Source of the DNA: an uncultured Clostridia bacterium
GTDB lineage: Bacteria; Bacillota; Clostridia; Oscillospirales; Acutalibacteraceae
Length of the DNA stretch: 51,463 nt
Assembly (NCBI GenBank): GCA_947625485.1
Contig: CANQOP010000016.1
Span: 1 to 51,463 of the forward strand
Direction: 5' to 3'
The notes under the pieces are model-generated. The model was given only the letters and a program-made list of their open reading frames with translations, searched no databases and was not told the DNA's origin. The position numbers and the translations under genes are program-made. This document shows, one piece after another, positions 25,572-33,793 of this stretch. Position 1 is the first letter of the stretch. Each line of letters opens with the position of its first letter.

Positions 25572-27821
25572 ATGAAGAGCATCAAGAAGCTTATTGCGGC
25601 TATACTCGCTGTTGCAATAATCGCAAGTGTTGCTGTTTTTACGTCCTCTGCGGCGGCGACTACGAAGGAAAAGACCGCCGAGGGTGGAATTACGGTACAC
25701 TATTACTGTGAAAACGGCGTGCCGTCTATCTACTACTGGAACAGTTTGCCAACAAATATAGAGACCACATACCCCGGCGTGGCTATGACGAAAGACACAG
25801 CTATGGGCAACGGCTGGTATAAGTATTCCTTTGCGGACAAAACTAAAATCAATATGCTTTTTGTCGTAAACGGCGTACAGTCGAACGAGCTCACCAGAAA
25901 CACGGGTGAGTGGTGGTACAAGAACAACCGTTGGTATCAGAAGGACCCGAGCGACATAGGCTCTGTCGAGCGTACGGATATGCGAGAGGACAGTATTTAC
26001 TTTGTGCTTACTACGCGTTTCTATGACGGAGACAAAAACAATAACGTACACTGCTGGGACGACGGAAGCGCAGGCAACCCCGACTCCGACCCCGCGTGGC
26101 GCGGAGACTTTAAGGGACTTATTGAGAAGCTCGACTACATCAAGGCATTAGGCTTCTCCGCAATCTGGATTACTCCCGTTGTCGAAAACGGCGGCGGCTA
26201 CGACTACCACGGCTATCATGCTTTTGACTACAGCAAGGTTGACCCGCGTTACGAGAGCGACGGAGCTACATATCAGGATTTAATTGACGCTGCTCACGAG
26301 AAGGGTATGAAGATTATTCAGGACGTTGTATGGAACCATACGGGTAACTTCGGCGAAGCGAATCTCTGCCCGATGTTTACCAAGGAATACAAGAGTATTA
26401 AGGATCTCGGAGACGTTAGCTGTATGAAGGTTATTAAGGGAAGCGATCTCGATAAATCCTACCCTAACTACAATAACCTTGACGGCGGCGCTCAGTTCCA
26501 GGCTCGTCTCGATATTATGCAGTCTATCCACACAGGCGGGCATAACTCGAAGGAAACCTACCACCGCGAGACGCAGGGCGGCGGCTGGGGTAATCCGCTT
26601 GAGCAGTACGCTTCCATTGAGGGCGACTGCCGCGATACGAATACGGAGAACCCCGAGGTAGCAAAGTATATCACAGATACCTATCTCGATTATGTAAATA
26701 TGGGCGTTGACGGTTTCCGTCTCGATACCGAGAAGCACATAAACCGCTGGACTCTCAACAGCGCTTATTTCCCGAAGTTTACCTCTGTTAAAAACTTCTA
26801 TATCTTTGGTGAGGTTTGCGCGCGCTGGAGTGAGTATATTAACGAAGGCGGTCCTTCCGACTCTCCGTTCTTCTACACTTGGAAGGAGACAGACAGTCCG
26901 TGGACATCCAACTGGGGAACCAGATTCTCCGATTGGACCACTAACTTTGAAAACTCAAAGAAGCATTACACCACATATTCCTCAAAATCAAATATACCGT
27001 CGAGCAATAACGCAAAGCTGAGCGGAACAACCTACCATACTCCCGATTACAGCAAGGCTAACGGTACTGGTGTAATTGACTTTACAATGCACTGGAATTT
27101 TGAAAATGCGGGCAACGCTTACCGCACGGCTCTCGGAGAGGATTCGGCGTTCAACGATTCCACATGGAACGTTACTTACGTTGATTCCCACGACTACGGT
27201 CCAAACTTCTGCCAGAAGACACGTTACACCGGCGGTACGGACGCGTGGGCGGAGAATATGGATTTAATGTTTACTTTCCGCGGTATTCCGTGCCTTTACT
27301 ACGGCTCTGAAATCGAGTTCCAGAAGGGTGAAATTATCGATAACGGACCTAAGCAGCCTCTCTCGACCACAGGCCGCGCATACTACGGCGACAACATCGA
27401 GGGTAATATTACTGCAAGCGATTTCGGTAAGTACACAGCGAGCGGCAACGCACAGACTACCCTAAACAAGCCTCTCGCAAAGCACGTTCGTCAGCTCAAT
27501 CTTATCCGCCGCGCAATCCCTGCTCTTCAGAAGGGACAGTATTCCACGGTAAACAACGGCGGTATGGCGTTCACCCGCCGCTACACAGCAGGCGGAGTTG
27601 ACTCGCTCGCGTGCGTAGCAATCAGCGGCGGCGCAACCTTCACAGGTCTCCCGAACGGCCGCTACGTTGACGCTGTTACCGGAGATGTTCAGAACGTATC
27701 GAACGGTACGCTCAACGTCGGCAGTCTCGGTAAAGCAAATATGCGCGTATATGTATGCTGCGCTCCGAACTTTACAGGAATCAGCGGAAAAATCGGAGAA
27801 ACAGGCTCTTATCTCAAATAA
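25572..27821 (+). CDS. Secreted GH13 alpha-amylase with N-terminal starch-binding-like module
   Basis: 749 aa. Signal peptide 1-28 (KKLIAAILAVAIIASVAVFTSSA). Residues about 35-115 resemble a CBM26-type module (YYWNSLPTNI, GNGWYKYSF, INMLFVVNG). The GH13 catalytic barrel follows with the four classic regions: DVVWNH (251), GFRLDTEKH with nucleophile Asp385, FGEVCAR with acid/base Glu414, and VDSHD with Asp541. The C-terminal beta domain ends near 745. It hydrolyses alpha-1,4 glucan outside the cell. No dockerin or anchor is present, so it should be freely secreted. AGGAGG precedes the chosen ATG; an upstream in-frame start lacks a ribosome binding site and a signal peptide. It fits with the CBM26/dockerin CotH protein as evidence of a starch-degrading organism. 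Confidence 0.94.
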   Translation: MKSIKKLIAAILAVAIIASVAVFTSSAAATTKEKTAEGGITVHYYCENGVPSIYYWNSLPTNIETTYPGVAMTKDTAMGNGWYKYSFADKTKINMLFVVNGVQSNELTRNTGEWWYKNNRWYQKDPSDIGSVERTDMREDSIYFVLTTRFYDGDKNNNVHCWDDGSAGNPDSDPAWRGDFKGLIEKLDYIKALGFSAIWITPVVENGGGYDYHGYHAFDYSKVDPRYESDGATYQDLIDAAHEKGMKIIQDVVWNHTGNFGEANLCPMFTKEYKSIKDLGDVSCMKVIKGSDLDKSYPNYNNLDGGAQFQARLDIMQSIHTGGHNSKETYHRETQGGGWGNPLEQYASIEGDCRDTNTENPEVAKYITDTYLDYVNMGVDGFRLDTEKHINRWTLNSAYFPKFTSVKNFYIFGEVCARWSEYINEGGPSDSPFFYTWKETDSPWTSNWGTRFSDWTTNFENSKKHYTTYSSKSNIPSSNNAKLSGTTYHTPDYSKANGTGVIDFTMHWNFENAGNAYRTALGEDSAFNDSTWNVTYVDSHDYGPNFCQKTRYTGGTDAWAENMDLMFTFRGIPCLYYGSEIEFQKGEIIDNGPKQPLSTTGRAYYGDNIEGNITASDFGKYTASGNAQTTLNKPLAKHVRQLNLIRRAIPALQKGQYSTVNNGGMAFTRRYTAGGVDSLACVAISGGATFTGLPNGRYVDAVTGDVQNVSNGTLNVGSLGKANMRVYVCCAPNFTGISGKIGETGSYLK

Positions 27822-27833
27822 TTTAACTTATGT

Positions 27834-27862
27834 TTGCTTTTTAGAGTAAATTGTGGTACAAT
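27834..27862 (+). promoter_or_regulatory. Promoter just after the amylase stop
   Basis: TTGCTT, 17 nt, TACAAT. About 100 nt downstream comes an intrinsic terminator with no gene between, so it drives either a small RNA or an attenuated leader for citrate synthase. Confidence 0.6.
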
Positions 27863-27960
27863 AATTACAGTAAGTTATAAATAAGCACAAAATTCCAATA
27901 CGCAAACGAGGTTATGTTAATTATCGGCAATAATTAAGATATAAAAGTTTAAATTTATAA

Positions 27961-27988
27961 AAGGGATGGTGCAAAACCGTCCCTTTTT
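27961..27988 (+). terminator. Terminator upstream of citrate synthase leader
   Basis: 9-bp stem AAGGGATGG with CCGTCCCTT (one G-U), 7-nt loop, then five Ts. It could end the amylase transcript, or the short transcript from 27834-27862. Confidence 0.85.
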
Positions 27989-28055
27989 GCCCTTTTTTCG
28001 GTGAATTTTTTTATTTCTCCGCACTGACTGCTCATATACAGCAGCCGTGATGAAA

Positions 28056-28162
28056 AAAAGCGAACGGGAGTACGCTTTTCTGAAAGGCGGTCAACTAAAG
28101 GTCGAATACCGAGTTATTTTCGCGGTAACGAAAATGGAAAGATACAGTTGACTGCGCTTTTC
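28056..28162 (+). ncRNA. Candidate structured leader RNA upstream of citrate synthase
   Basis: Hand folding gives hairpin P0 (AAAAGCG 28056-28062 with CGCTTTT 28073-28079). It is followed by a long helix P1 in which 28082-28096 pairs with 28146-28162: 8 bp, a 2-nt bulge, then 7 perfect bp. P1 closes two inner hairpins, GGT/ACC (28100-28110) and ATTTTCG/CGAAAAT (28116-28135). The 3' strands of P0 and P1 are both CGCTTTTC, so the arms can swap partners. No ORF occupies this stretch. No known riboswitch consensus is recognised. Confidence 0.5.
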
Positions 28163-28226
28163 CGACTATTTTTACCGATTTCGGAATATGATTTAATAAA
28201 CTAAAATGAACAGGAGTGTTGCAACT

Positions 28227-29594
28227 ATGCCAAAGGATTTAGCTTACTATGAAACTAATAGGCAATTGACAAAGCTGTCAGATAAACTTCTGCAAAATTC
28301 AGTAATTGACAAGGAACTCTACTCGAAGTACGACGTAAAACGCGGACTGCGCGACCTAGACGGTAAAGGCGTTCGCACGGGATTGACCGATATTTCGGAA
28401 ATTGTTCAGAATAAAGTCGTTGACGGGAAAACCGTTCCCGCGGACGGTCAGCTCTTTTACCGGGGCTATAATATAGACGATATCGTCAGAGGGTTCGTCA
28501 GTGACGGGCGTTTCGGCTTTGAGGAGGTTGTGTACCTTCTTCTCTTCGGCGAAATGCCGAATCAGAAGCAGCTTTCGGAGTTCAGTGAAATGCTCGGCTC
28601 TTACCGTACCCTGCCGACAAACTTTGTGCGCGACGTAATTATGAAAGCGCCGTCAGCGGATATGATGAACACCCTTTCCCGCTCGGTGCTTACGCTTTTC
28701 TGCTACGACTCCAACCCTAACGACACATCTATCGAGAACGTCCTGAGACAGTGCGTGCAGCTAATTTCCGTATTTCCGCTGCTTTCGGTTTACGGATATC
28801 AGGCGTATAACCATTATCTGCGCAATCAGAGCCTTTATATCCACGTTCCAGACCCGAAAATGTCCACATCCGAGGTTGTACTTACGCTCCTCAGACCCGA
28901 CCAAAAGTACAGCGACCTGGAGGCGAAGGTACTCGATATGGCTCTTGTGCTTCATGCTGAGCACGGCGGAGGAAATAACTCGTCGTTCACCACCCACGTC
29001 GTAACCTCATCGGGTACAGATACATATTCCGCGATTTCCGCGGCGCTCGGCTCGCTCAAGGGCCCCAAGCACGGCGGCGCCAATATCCGCGTCAGCAAAA
29101 TGTTCGAGGATATTAAGCGCAAAGTGAATGACTGGACAGACGACGAGCAAATTGAGCAGTATCTGTCCGATATTCTCGACAAAAAGGCATTTGACCGAAG
29201 CGGACTTATCTACGGTATGGGGCACGCGGTTTACACGATTTCCGACCCTCGCGCGCGTATTCTGAAAAAGTATGTCGAAAAACTCGCGGAGGCAAAAGAC
29301 CTTAAAAAGGAATACGACCTCTATAGGAGCGTCGAGCGGCTTGCTCCCGTGGTTATCGGAAAGAAAAAGAAGATTTACAAGGGTGTTTCCGCAAATGTCG
29401 ATTTCTACAGCGGCTTTATATATGATATGCTCGGACTTCCGACCGAGCTTTATACACCGCTGTTCGCGATTGCGCGTATTGCCGGCTGGAGCGCCCATCG
29501 TATTGAGGAGCTCATAAACGGAAACAAGATTATCCGACCCGCCTATATGAGCATTTCCACGCGTAAGGATTACAAAAAACTGTCTGATAGATAA
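28227..29594 (+). CDS. gltA: Citrate synthase
   Basis: 455 aa. Condenses acetyl-CoA and oxaloacetate to citrate in the oxidative arm leading to 2-oxoglutarate. Catalytic residues are visible: His in HAEHGGGNNSS, His in YGMGHAVYTISDPRA, and Asp in ANVDFYSGFIYDML. The protein carries the extended N-terminus (about 60 residues before the usual core) common in clostridial citrate synthases. Methylcitrate synthase activity cannot be excluded. I chose ATG 28227, with AGGAG 10 nt upstream; the ATG at 28206 has no ribosome binding site. It is monocistronic, with a structured leader before and a terminator after. Confidence 0.95.
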   Translation: MPKDLAYYETNRQLTKLSDKLLQNSVIDKELYSKYDVKRGLRDLDGKGVRTGLTDISEIVQNKVVDGKTVPADGQLFYRGYNIDDIVRGFVSDGRFGFEEVVYLLLFGEMPNQKQLSEFSEMLGSYRTLPTNFVRDVIMKAPSADMMNTLSRSVLTLFCYDSNPNDTSIENVLRQCVQLISVFPLLSVYGYQAYNHYLRNQSLYIHVPDPKMSTSEVVLTLLRPDQKYSDLEAKVLDMALVLHAEHGGGNNSSFTTHVVTSSGTDTYSAISAALGSLKGPKHGGANIRVSKMFEDIKRKVNDWTDDEQIEQYLSDILDKKAFDRSGLIYGMGHAVYTISDPRARILKKYVEKLAEAKDLKKEYDLYRSVERLAPVVIGKKKKIYKGVSANVDFYSGFIYDMLGLPTELYTPLFAIARIAGWSAHRIEELINGNKIIRPAYMSISTRKDYKKLSDR

Positions 29595-29603
29595 TACTAA
29601 GAG

Positions 29604-29630
29604 GCTCCCTTTTAAAGGGAGCTGTTTTTA
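29604..29630 (+). terminator. Terminator after citrate synthase
   Basis: GCTCCCTTT with AAAGGGAGC, then TGTTTTTA. Effective loop TTTTAA. Confidence 0.85.
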
Positions 29631-29707
29631 TACTCCTCATAACGCGTGCGAGATTTTCTACAGAATTAGCAGAGGATTGTGCGGTCAGTATCATGTTTCA
29701 TTTAATT

Positions 29708-29744
29708 TTGTGTAAAATGACTACCGAATTGTCATATTGCACAA
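29708..29744. promoter_or_regulatory. Long imperfect inverted repeat (operator candidate)
   Basis: TTGTGTAAAATGAC (29708-29721) faces GTCATATTGCACAA (29731-29744); 12 of 14 positions are symmetric. The left arm lies in a 19-nt word that recurs exactly at 43757-43775. Confidence 0.45.
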
Positions 29745-29785
29745 AACACGCACATTTAATTTGTAAGGGATTGCGTGTTTTTATT
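29743..29785 (+). terminator. Terminator-like stem in the gap before the EF-G-like gene
   Basis: AAAACACGCA (29743-29752) pairs with TGCGTGTTTT (29772-29781) around a 19-nt loop and is followed by a T-rich run. It lies upstream of the EF-G-like promoter, so it would end something short, or readthrough from gltA. Confidence 0.4.
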
Positions 29786-29797
29786 TTTCTTTTTCTA

Positions 29798-29826
29798 TTG
29801 TGCAATTTAAACAAAAATGATATAAT
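29798..29826 (+). promoter_or_regulatory. Promoter of the EF-G-like gene
   Basis: TTGTGC, 17 nt, TATAAT; 65 bp before the TTG start at 29892. Confidence 0.65.
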
Positions 29827-29891
29827 TTTACCGTAAATTGTTTGCAGTTTATTGCATTCGCAAAATCCATCACGAAAGGATTGTATTTGTT

Positions 29892-31955
29892 TTGAAACAA
29901 TATGCACCGAAAAACATTCTCAATATTGCGCTTGCGGGTCACGCGGGCTGCGGAAAGACATCTGTCGCGGAGTCTATGCTCTACCTGAGCAAGGCGTCCG
30001 ATCGTCTCGGCTCGGTTGCCGACGGCAATACCGTGCTTGACTACGACTCCGAGGAAATCAAACGCCAGGTATCGCTTATGACGGCGGTTGCTCCGATTGA
30101 GTGGAAAAATACAAAAATCAATCTGATTGATACTCCCGGTCTCTTTGACTTCGGAGGCGGCGTTGCCGAGGGTATGCGCGCCGCGGACTCCGCTCTTATT
30201 GTCGTTTCGGGCAAGGACGGCGTCGGCGTAGGTACAGAGAAAGCAGTAAAGGCGGCGACCAAGCAGGGTATCGCGAAAATCTTTTTCGTAAACGGCGTTT
30301 GCGATGAGAACGCGCGTTTCTACCGCGTATTTGAGGATTTAAAGGCTACGTTCGGTCCGTCCGTTTTCCCTGTTGTTGTTCCGTTTATAGAAAACGGCAA
30401 GGCTGAGGTTTACGTAAACCTTTTCGAGTACAGAGCTTACCGTTACACAAAGGACGGAGTCGCTCCAACCGATATGCCGGACCTCGGCGACCGTCTCGAA
30501 GGTCTGCGAGAGGCTATCAAGGAAGCTGTTGCCGAAACGTCCGAGGAGCTTTTGGATAAGTTCCTTGAGGGAGAGGAGTTTACTCCCGAGGAAATCGCCG
30601 TCGGCGTATCACAGGGTGTTAAGGACGGCTCGATTTGTCCCGTATTCTGCGGCGACGCGCACAACACATATGCGTTCGATATGTTCTTAAATTCACTTAT
30701 TTGGCTTGCGCCTAAGGCAGATACACACAACGAACTCGGCGTTGACCCGAACGGCGAGCCTGTCGAGATTGCCGTCACTCCCGACGGCGCAGCCGCGGGA
30801 ATCGTATTCAAGACCGTAAGCGACCCGTTTGTCGGTAAGCTGTCCTACATAAAGACCGTCTCGGGCAAGATTTCGGCTGATGTTCCCGTTATAAATATGC
30901 GTACAGGCGAGCCTGTACGTATAACAAAGGTGCTCACAGTAAGAGGTAAAAAGCAGGAGGACGCGCAGTATATCGGCGCGGGCGACATCGGAGCAATCCC
31001 GAAGCTCAATGATGTTAAGACGGGCGACACTCTCTGTTCACCGCTGAGAAAGGTTACCCTCGACGGTATAGACTATCCAGTTGCGTCCTATGAAAGAGCT
31101 ATCAGACCTAAGACGAAGGGCGACGAGGATAAGGTGGCTCAGGCTGTAAAGAAAATTATGGAGGAGGACCCCTCTGTAAAATATTTCCACAATCACGAAA
31201 CACACGAAATGATTATCTACGGACTCGGCGAGCAGCACCTGGACGTAGTTGTATCTAAAATAAAGTCGAAGTACAACGTCGACGCTGTACTGGATACCCC
31301 GAAGGTTGCTTACCGCGAGACAATTCGTAAGTCCGTTAAGGTTCAGGGACGTCACAAGAAACAGTCGGGCGGTCACGGTCAGTTCGGCGATGTATGGATT
31401 GAGTTCTCGCCCTGCGACAGCGACTCCCTCGAGTTCACTGAGTCGGTAGTCGGCGGCGCAGTTCCGAAGGGCTTCTTCCCTGCGGTTGAAAAGGGTCTTA
31501 GAGAAGCGCTCCTGAAAGGTCCGCTCGCGGGTTATCCGATGGTCGGTATCCACGCCAATCTCTACGACGGCTCCTACCACCCCGTGGACAGCTCCGAAAT
31601 GTCGTTTAAAATGGCGGCGGCGGTGGCGTACAAGAACGGTATGCCTCAGGCACAGCCTACCCTCCTCGAACCTATCGGAAGCCTTTCCGCTACAGTTCCG
31701 GACGCAAATATGGGCGACGTAATGGGAGAAATCAATAAGCGCCGCGGACGCGTTATGGGTATGGAGGCAGCCGACGAAAAGGGTATGCAGATTATCGACG
31801 CGGAGGTGCCGGTTGCGGAAATGAACGATTTTTCAACCTTTATCCGCCAGTGTACACAGGGCAGAGGAAGCCACACCTTTGAGTTTGTCCGCTATGAAGA
31901 TTGCCCTGCAAACGTTGCTCAGAAGGTAATTGAAGAGAGCAAGGTTGACGAGTAA
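29892..31955 (+). CDS. EF-G-like translational GTPase with degenerate G motifs
   Basis: 687 aa from a TTG start with GAAAGGA 11 nt upstream; this start gives MKQYAPKNILNIALAGHAGCGKTS, matching the EF-G2-like family. EF-G domains I-V are all present, ending in a domain IV/V block with GGGAVPKGF-like and GRGSHTFEF sequence. The P-loop GHAGCGKTS (16-24) is intact. Other GTPase motifs deviate from EF-G: DTPGL replaces DTPGH, NGVC stands where NKMD is expected, and the switch I Thr appears replaced (RQVSLMTA). It is therefore an EF-G paralogue, not the housekeeping FusA. The role of this family is unclear; ribosome recycling, stress or a nucleotide-independent role are possible. It has its own promoter. 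Confidence 0.88.
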   Translation: MKQYAPKNILNIALAGHAGCGKTSVAESMLYLSKASDRLGSVADGNTVLDYDSEEIKRQVSLMTAVAPIEWKNTKINLIDTPGLFDFGGGVAEGMRAADSALIVVSGKDGVGVGTEKAVKAATKQGIAKIFFVNGVCDENARFYRVFEDLKATFGPSVFPVVVPFIENGKAEVYVNLFEYRAYRYTKDGVAPTDMPDLGDRLEGLREAIKEAVAETSEELLDKFLEGEEFTPEEIAVGVSQGVKDGSICPVFCGDAHNTYAFDMFLNSLIWLAPKADTHNELGVDPNGEPVEIAVTPDGAAAGIVFKTVSDPFVGKLSYIKTVSGKISADVPVINMRTGEPVRITKVLTVRGKKQEDAQYIGAGDIGAIPKLNDVKTGDTLCSPLRKVTLDGIDYPVASYERAIRPKTKGDEDKVAQAVKKIMEEDPSVKYFHNHETHEMIIYGLGEQHLDVVVSKIKSKYNVDAVLDTPKVAYRETIRKSVKVQGRHKKQSGGHGQFGDVWIEFSPCDSDSLEFTESVVGGAVPKGFFPAVEKGLREALLKGPLAGYPMVGIHANLYDGSYHPVDSSEMSFKMAAAVAYKNGMPQAQPTLLEPIGSLSATVPDANMGDVMGEINKRRGRVMGMEAADEKGMQIIDAEVPVAEMNDFSTFIRQCTQGRGSHTFEFVRYEDCPANVAQKVIEESKVDE

Positions 31956-31982
31956 TTTGCAGGTTATGAAAAATAGGTAGAA

Positions 31983-32019
31983 CGTTGACGGACCCGAGTA
32001 TATACTCGGGTCCGTCGTT
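31983..32019 (+). terminator. Long stem after the EF-G-like gene
   Basis: GACGGACCCGAGTA (31987-32000) pairs with TACTCGGGTCCGTC (32003-32016), a nearly perfect palindrome. The T tract is weak (GTTGTG). Confidence 0.65.
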
Positions 32020-32110
32020 GTGTAAAAAAATATTTTATGTTTTTTGTCACAATGGCTTCTTTTTTAAGGTTGTAGATAATAGAAGAAAAAATATTGAGAG
32101 GAGAATAATT

Positions 32111-33121
32111 ATGAAATCCATTATTAAAATAATTTCAGTGATGTCAGCGGTTGCCTTGTTAGCCACATTCCCCACAAGCACCTCGGCAAAAGCAAAGCTT
32201 TCCCTAAAAGCCGAAAATAAAAACAATGGCATAAAGCTGAGCTGGAACAAAATCAGTTCAGATAAGAAATTCACAGTGCTCCGCAAAGAGGGCAAAAAGA
32301 AGTTTAAGACGCTTAAAAAGCTCAGCGGTAAATTCACCTTTACCGACAAGACCGCAAAGGCAGGTAAAAAGTTCACCTACAAAATAGTCATCGGAAAAAC
32401 TGCGCTCAAAAAGGCTTTAATCCGATTGGAAACTCCGACGATAACTAAGCTTGTAAAAGACGAGAAAGGCTTGCACCTCAAATGGAAAAAGATAAAGGGC
32501 GCGAAAAAATATGAAATTTACTCCGCAACCACAGGCAAATATCAGAAAATAGCCACAGTCAAAACAAATTTACTATCAGGTTATTCCCCGAAAACGGAGC
32601 AAAAATATAAAGTCAGAGCGGTAAGCGGCACATCAAAAAGCGCGTTTAGCAAGGTTAAAAAAATGAATAATACGTCCGAGATAAAAAATTATACTGTAAC
32701 GAGTGGCGATATTCACGAAAATGCCGTCTCTATTGAGTATTCGGAAAAAAATATATTGGGTCGATTCTATCCCGAATATTGCATTTGCGAATTTGACTAT
32801 CCCGACGTAACGACTGTTTTCGATTCCTTTGACGAGTACAAGAATTACTTTGAAAAGACTTTTGACGAATATGACGAAAAGTTTTTCAAGACGAAATCGC
32901 TAATCTTTCTTCACCGATTTGAAAAAAATTACTCAACCAAACACAGGGTAGGCAGGCTTGCCGTTAAAGATAATGTATTATACATTCAGGACGTTGTTAT
33001 GAATCCTGCGAACTGGGTATCACCAATGCTTGCAAATTGGAATATTTTTGTGACCGTTAATAAATCGGATATAAAAAACATTAAAGAGATTTGCTTATCT
33101 GAAGCATATGAGAATTATTAG
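32111..33121 (+). CDS. Secreted protein with two FnIII-like modules and unknown C-terminal domain
   Basis: 336 aa. Signal peptide 1-26 ending TSA. Two short Lys-rich fibronectin-III-like modules (about 28-97 and 100-178, with GIKLSWNKISSDKKF and GLHLKWKKIKGAKKYEI), similar in style to the modules at the ends of the CotH paralogue and deacetylase. The last 150 residues are acidic and aromatic (YPEYCICEFDYPDVTTVFDS, FDEYKNYFEKTFDEYDEKFF) and match no domain I know. GAGAGGAG precedes the ATG; the open frame extends 126 bp upstream without a ribosome binding site. Probably a wall-associated protein. Confidence 0.8.
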   Translation: MKSIIKIISVMSAVALLATFPTSTSAKAKLSLKAENKNNGIKLSWNKISSDKKFTVLRKEGKKKFKTLKKLSGKFTFTDKTAKAGKKFTYKIVIGKTALKKALIRLETPTITKLVKDEKGLHLKWKKIKGAKKYEIYSATTGKYQKIATVKTNLLSGYSPKTEQKYKVRAVSGTSKSAFSKVKKMNNTSEIKNYTVTSGDIHENAVSIEYSEKNILGRFYPEYCICEFDYPDVTTVFDSFDEYKNYFEKTFDEYDEKFFKTKSLIFLHRFEKNYSTKHRVGRLAVKDNVLYIQDVVMNPANWVSPMLANWNIFVTVNKSDIKNIKEICLSEAYENY

Positions 33122-33150
33122 GCAAAATATAGATTTAAATATTATAATAT

Positions 33151-33190
33151 AAAAATAAGATGTCATCACAGAGGTGACATCTTATTTTTT
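33151..33190. terminator. Bidirectional terminator between convergent genes
   Basis: 15-bp stem AAAAATAAGATGTCA with TGACATCTTATTTTT, 9-nt loop, T runs on both strands. It serves the secreted protein and the XRE regulator. Confidence 0.85.
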
Positions 33191-33228
33191 AGGATATTAA
33201 TTTATTTTCTTTATCTATATACAATTTT

Positions 33229-33567
33229 TTAATTACTCTTATATTTGTCTACTTCAAGAATAATCCTGAAGATTTGCTCTTGTTCGCTTTTACTTTTCGA
33301 CGAAATAAATTCGTAACATTCTAACGGAATATTGCGCTCATTTTCTGATGTGTTATCAATTTTTTCAAAGAGTTTTGACAGTGTAACATTCAGTGCGGAA
33401 GAAATTTTTGCAATACTTTCAAGAGTAGCGTTTTTTTCGCCGCGTTCGATTTGTCCTATATATGTCGGGTGGAAGCCTGACAGTTCGGCAAGCCTTTCTT
33501 GACTTATACCGAGCTGATGTCTGTAATTCCGAACACGTTTTCCCACTATTTTTGCTATTTCATTCAT
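33229..33567 (-). CDS. XRE-family transcriptional regulator
   Basis: 112 aa. HTH_XRE domain about residues 4-60: VGKRVRNYRHQLGISQERLAELSGFHPTYIGQIERGEKNATLESIAKISSAL. The C-terminal 45 residues are charged, helical and unclassified. I chose ATG 33567 with GGCGGTG upstream; GTG 33576 overlaps the Shine-Dalgarno. It faces away from the SLOG pseudogene, whose promoter region it borders. Targets unknown. Confidence 0.9.
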   Translation of the reverse strand: MNEIAKIVGKRVRNYRHQLGISQERLAELSGFHPTYIGQIERGEKNATLESIAKISSALNVTLSKLFEKIDNTSENERNIPLECYEFISSKSKSEQEQIFRIILEVDKYKSN

Positions 33568-33624
33568 AGTTATCACCGCCCTAAACGTAGTCTATAAGTA
33601 TTTTTATTAAATAAACACAGACTA

Positions 33625-33653
33625 TTGATATTTATTATTTGCAGTGATATACT
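33625..33653 (+). promoter_or_regulatory. Promoter upstream of the SLOG pseudogene
   Basis: TTGATA, 17 nt, TATACT, 141 bp before the pseudogene start. Confidence 0.55.
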
Positions 33654-33793
33654 ATAAATATTAAAAGGACAAATAAATATAATTATAGTATTTTATTTGC
33701 GCGTTTGCCATAACTAAAATCACGTCTGAATAACTTATTTTTGATTTGTATTTTAAGCAGGTTAAGAACAAAGCTTTACGGAGGTAATTATCT

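Noticed and set aside
29838..29891. Longer N-terminus for the EF-G-like protein
   Set aside because: The extra 18 residues contain no family similarity and start without a ribosome binding site; the TTG at 29892 yields the family N-terminus.
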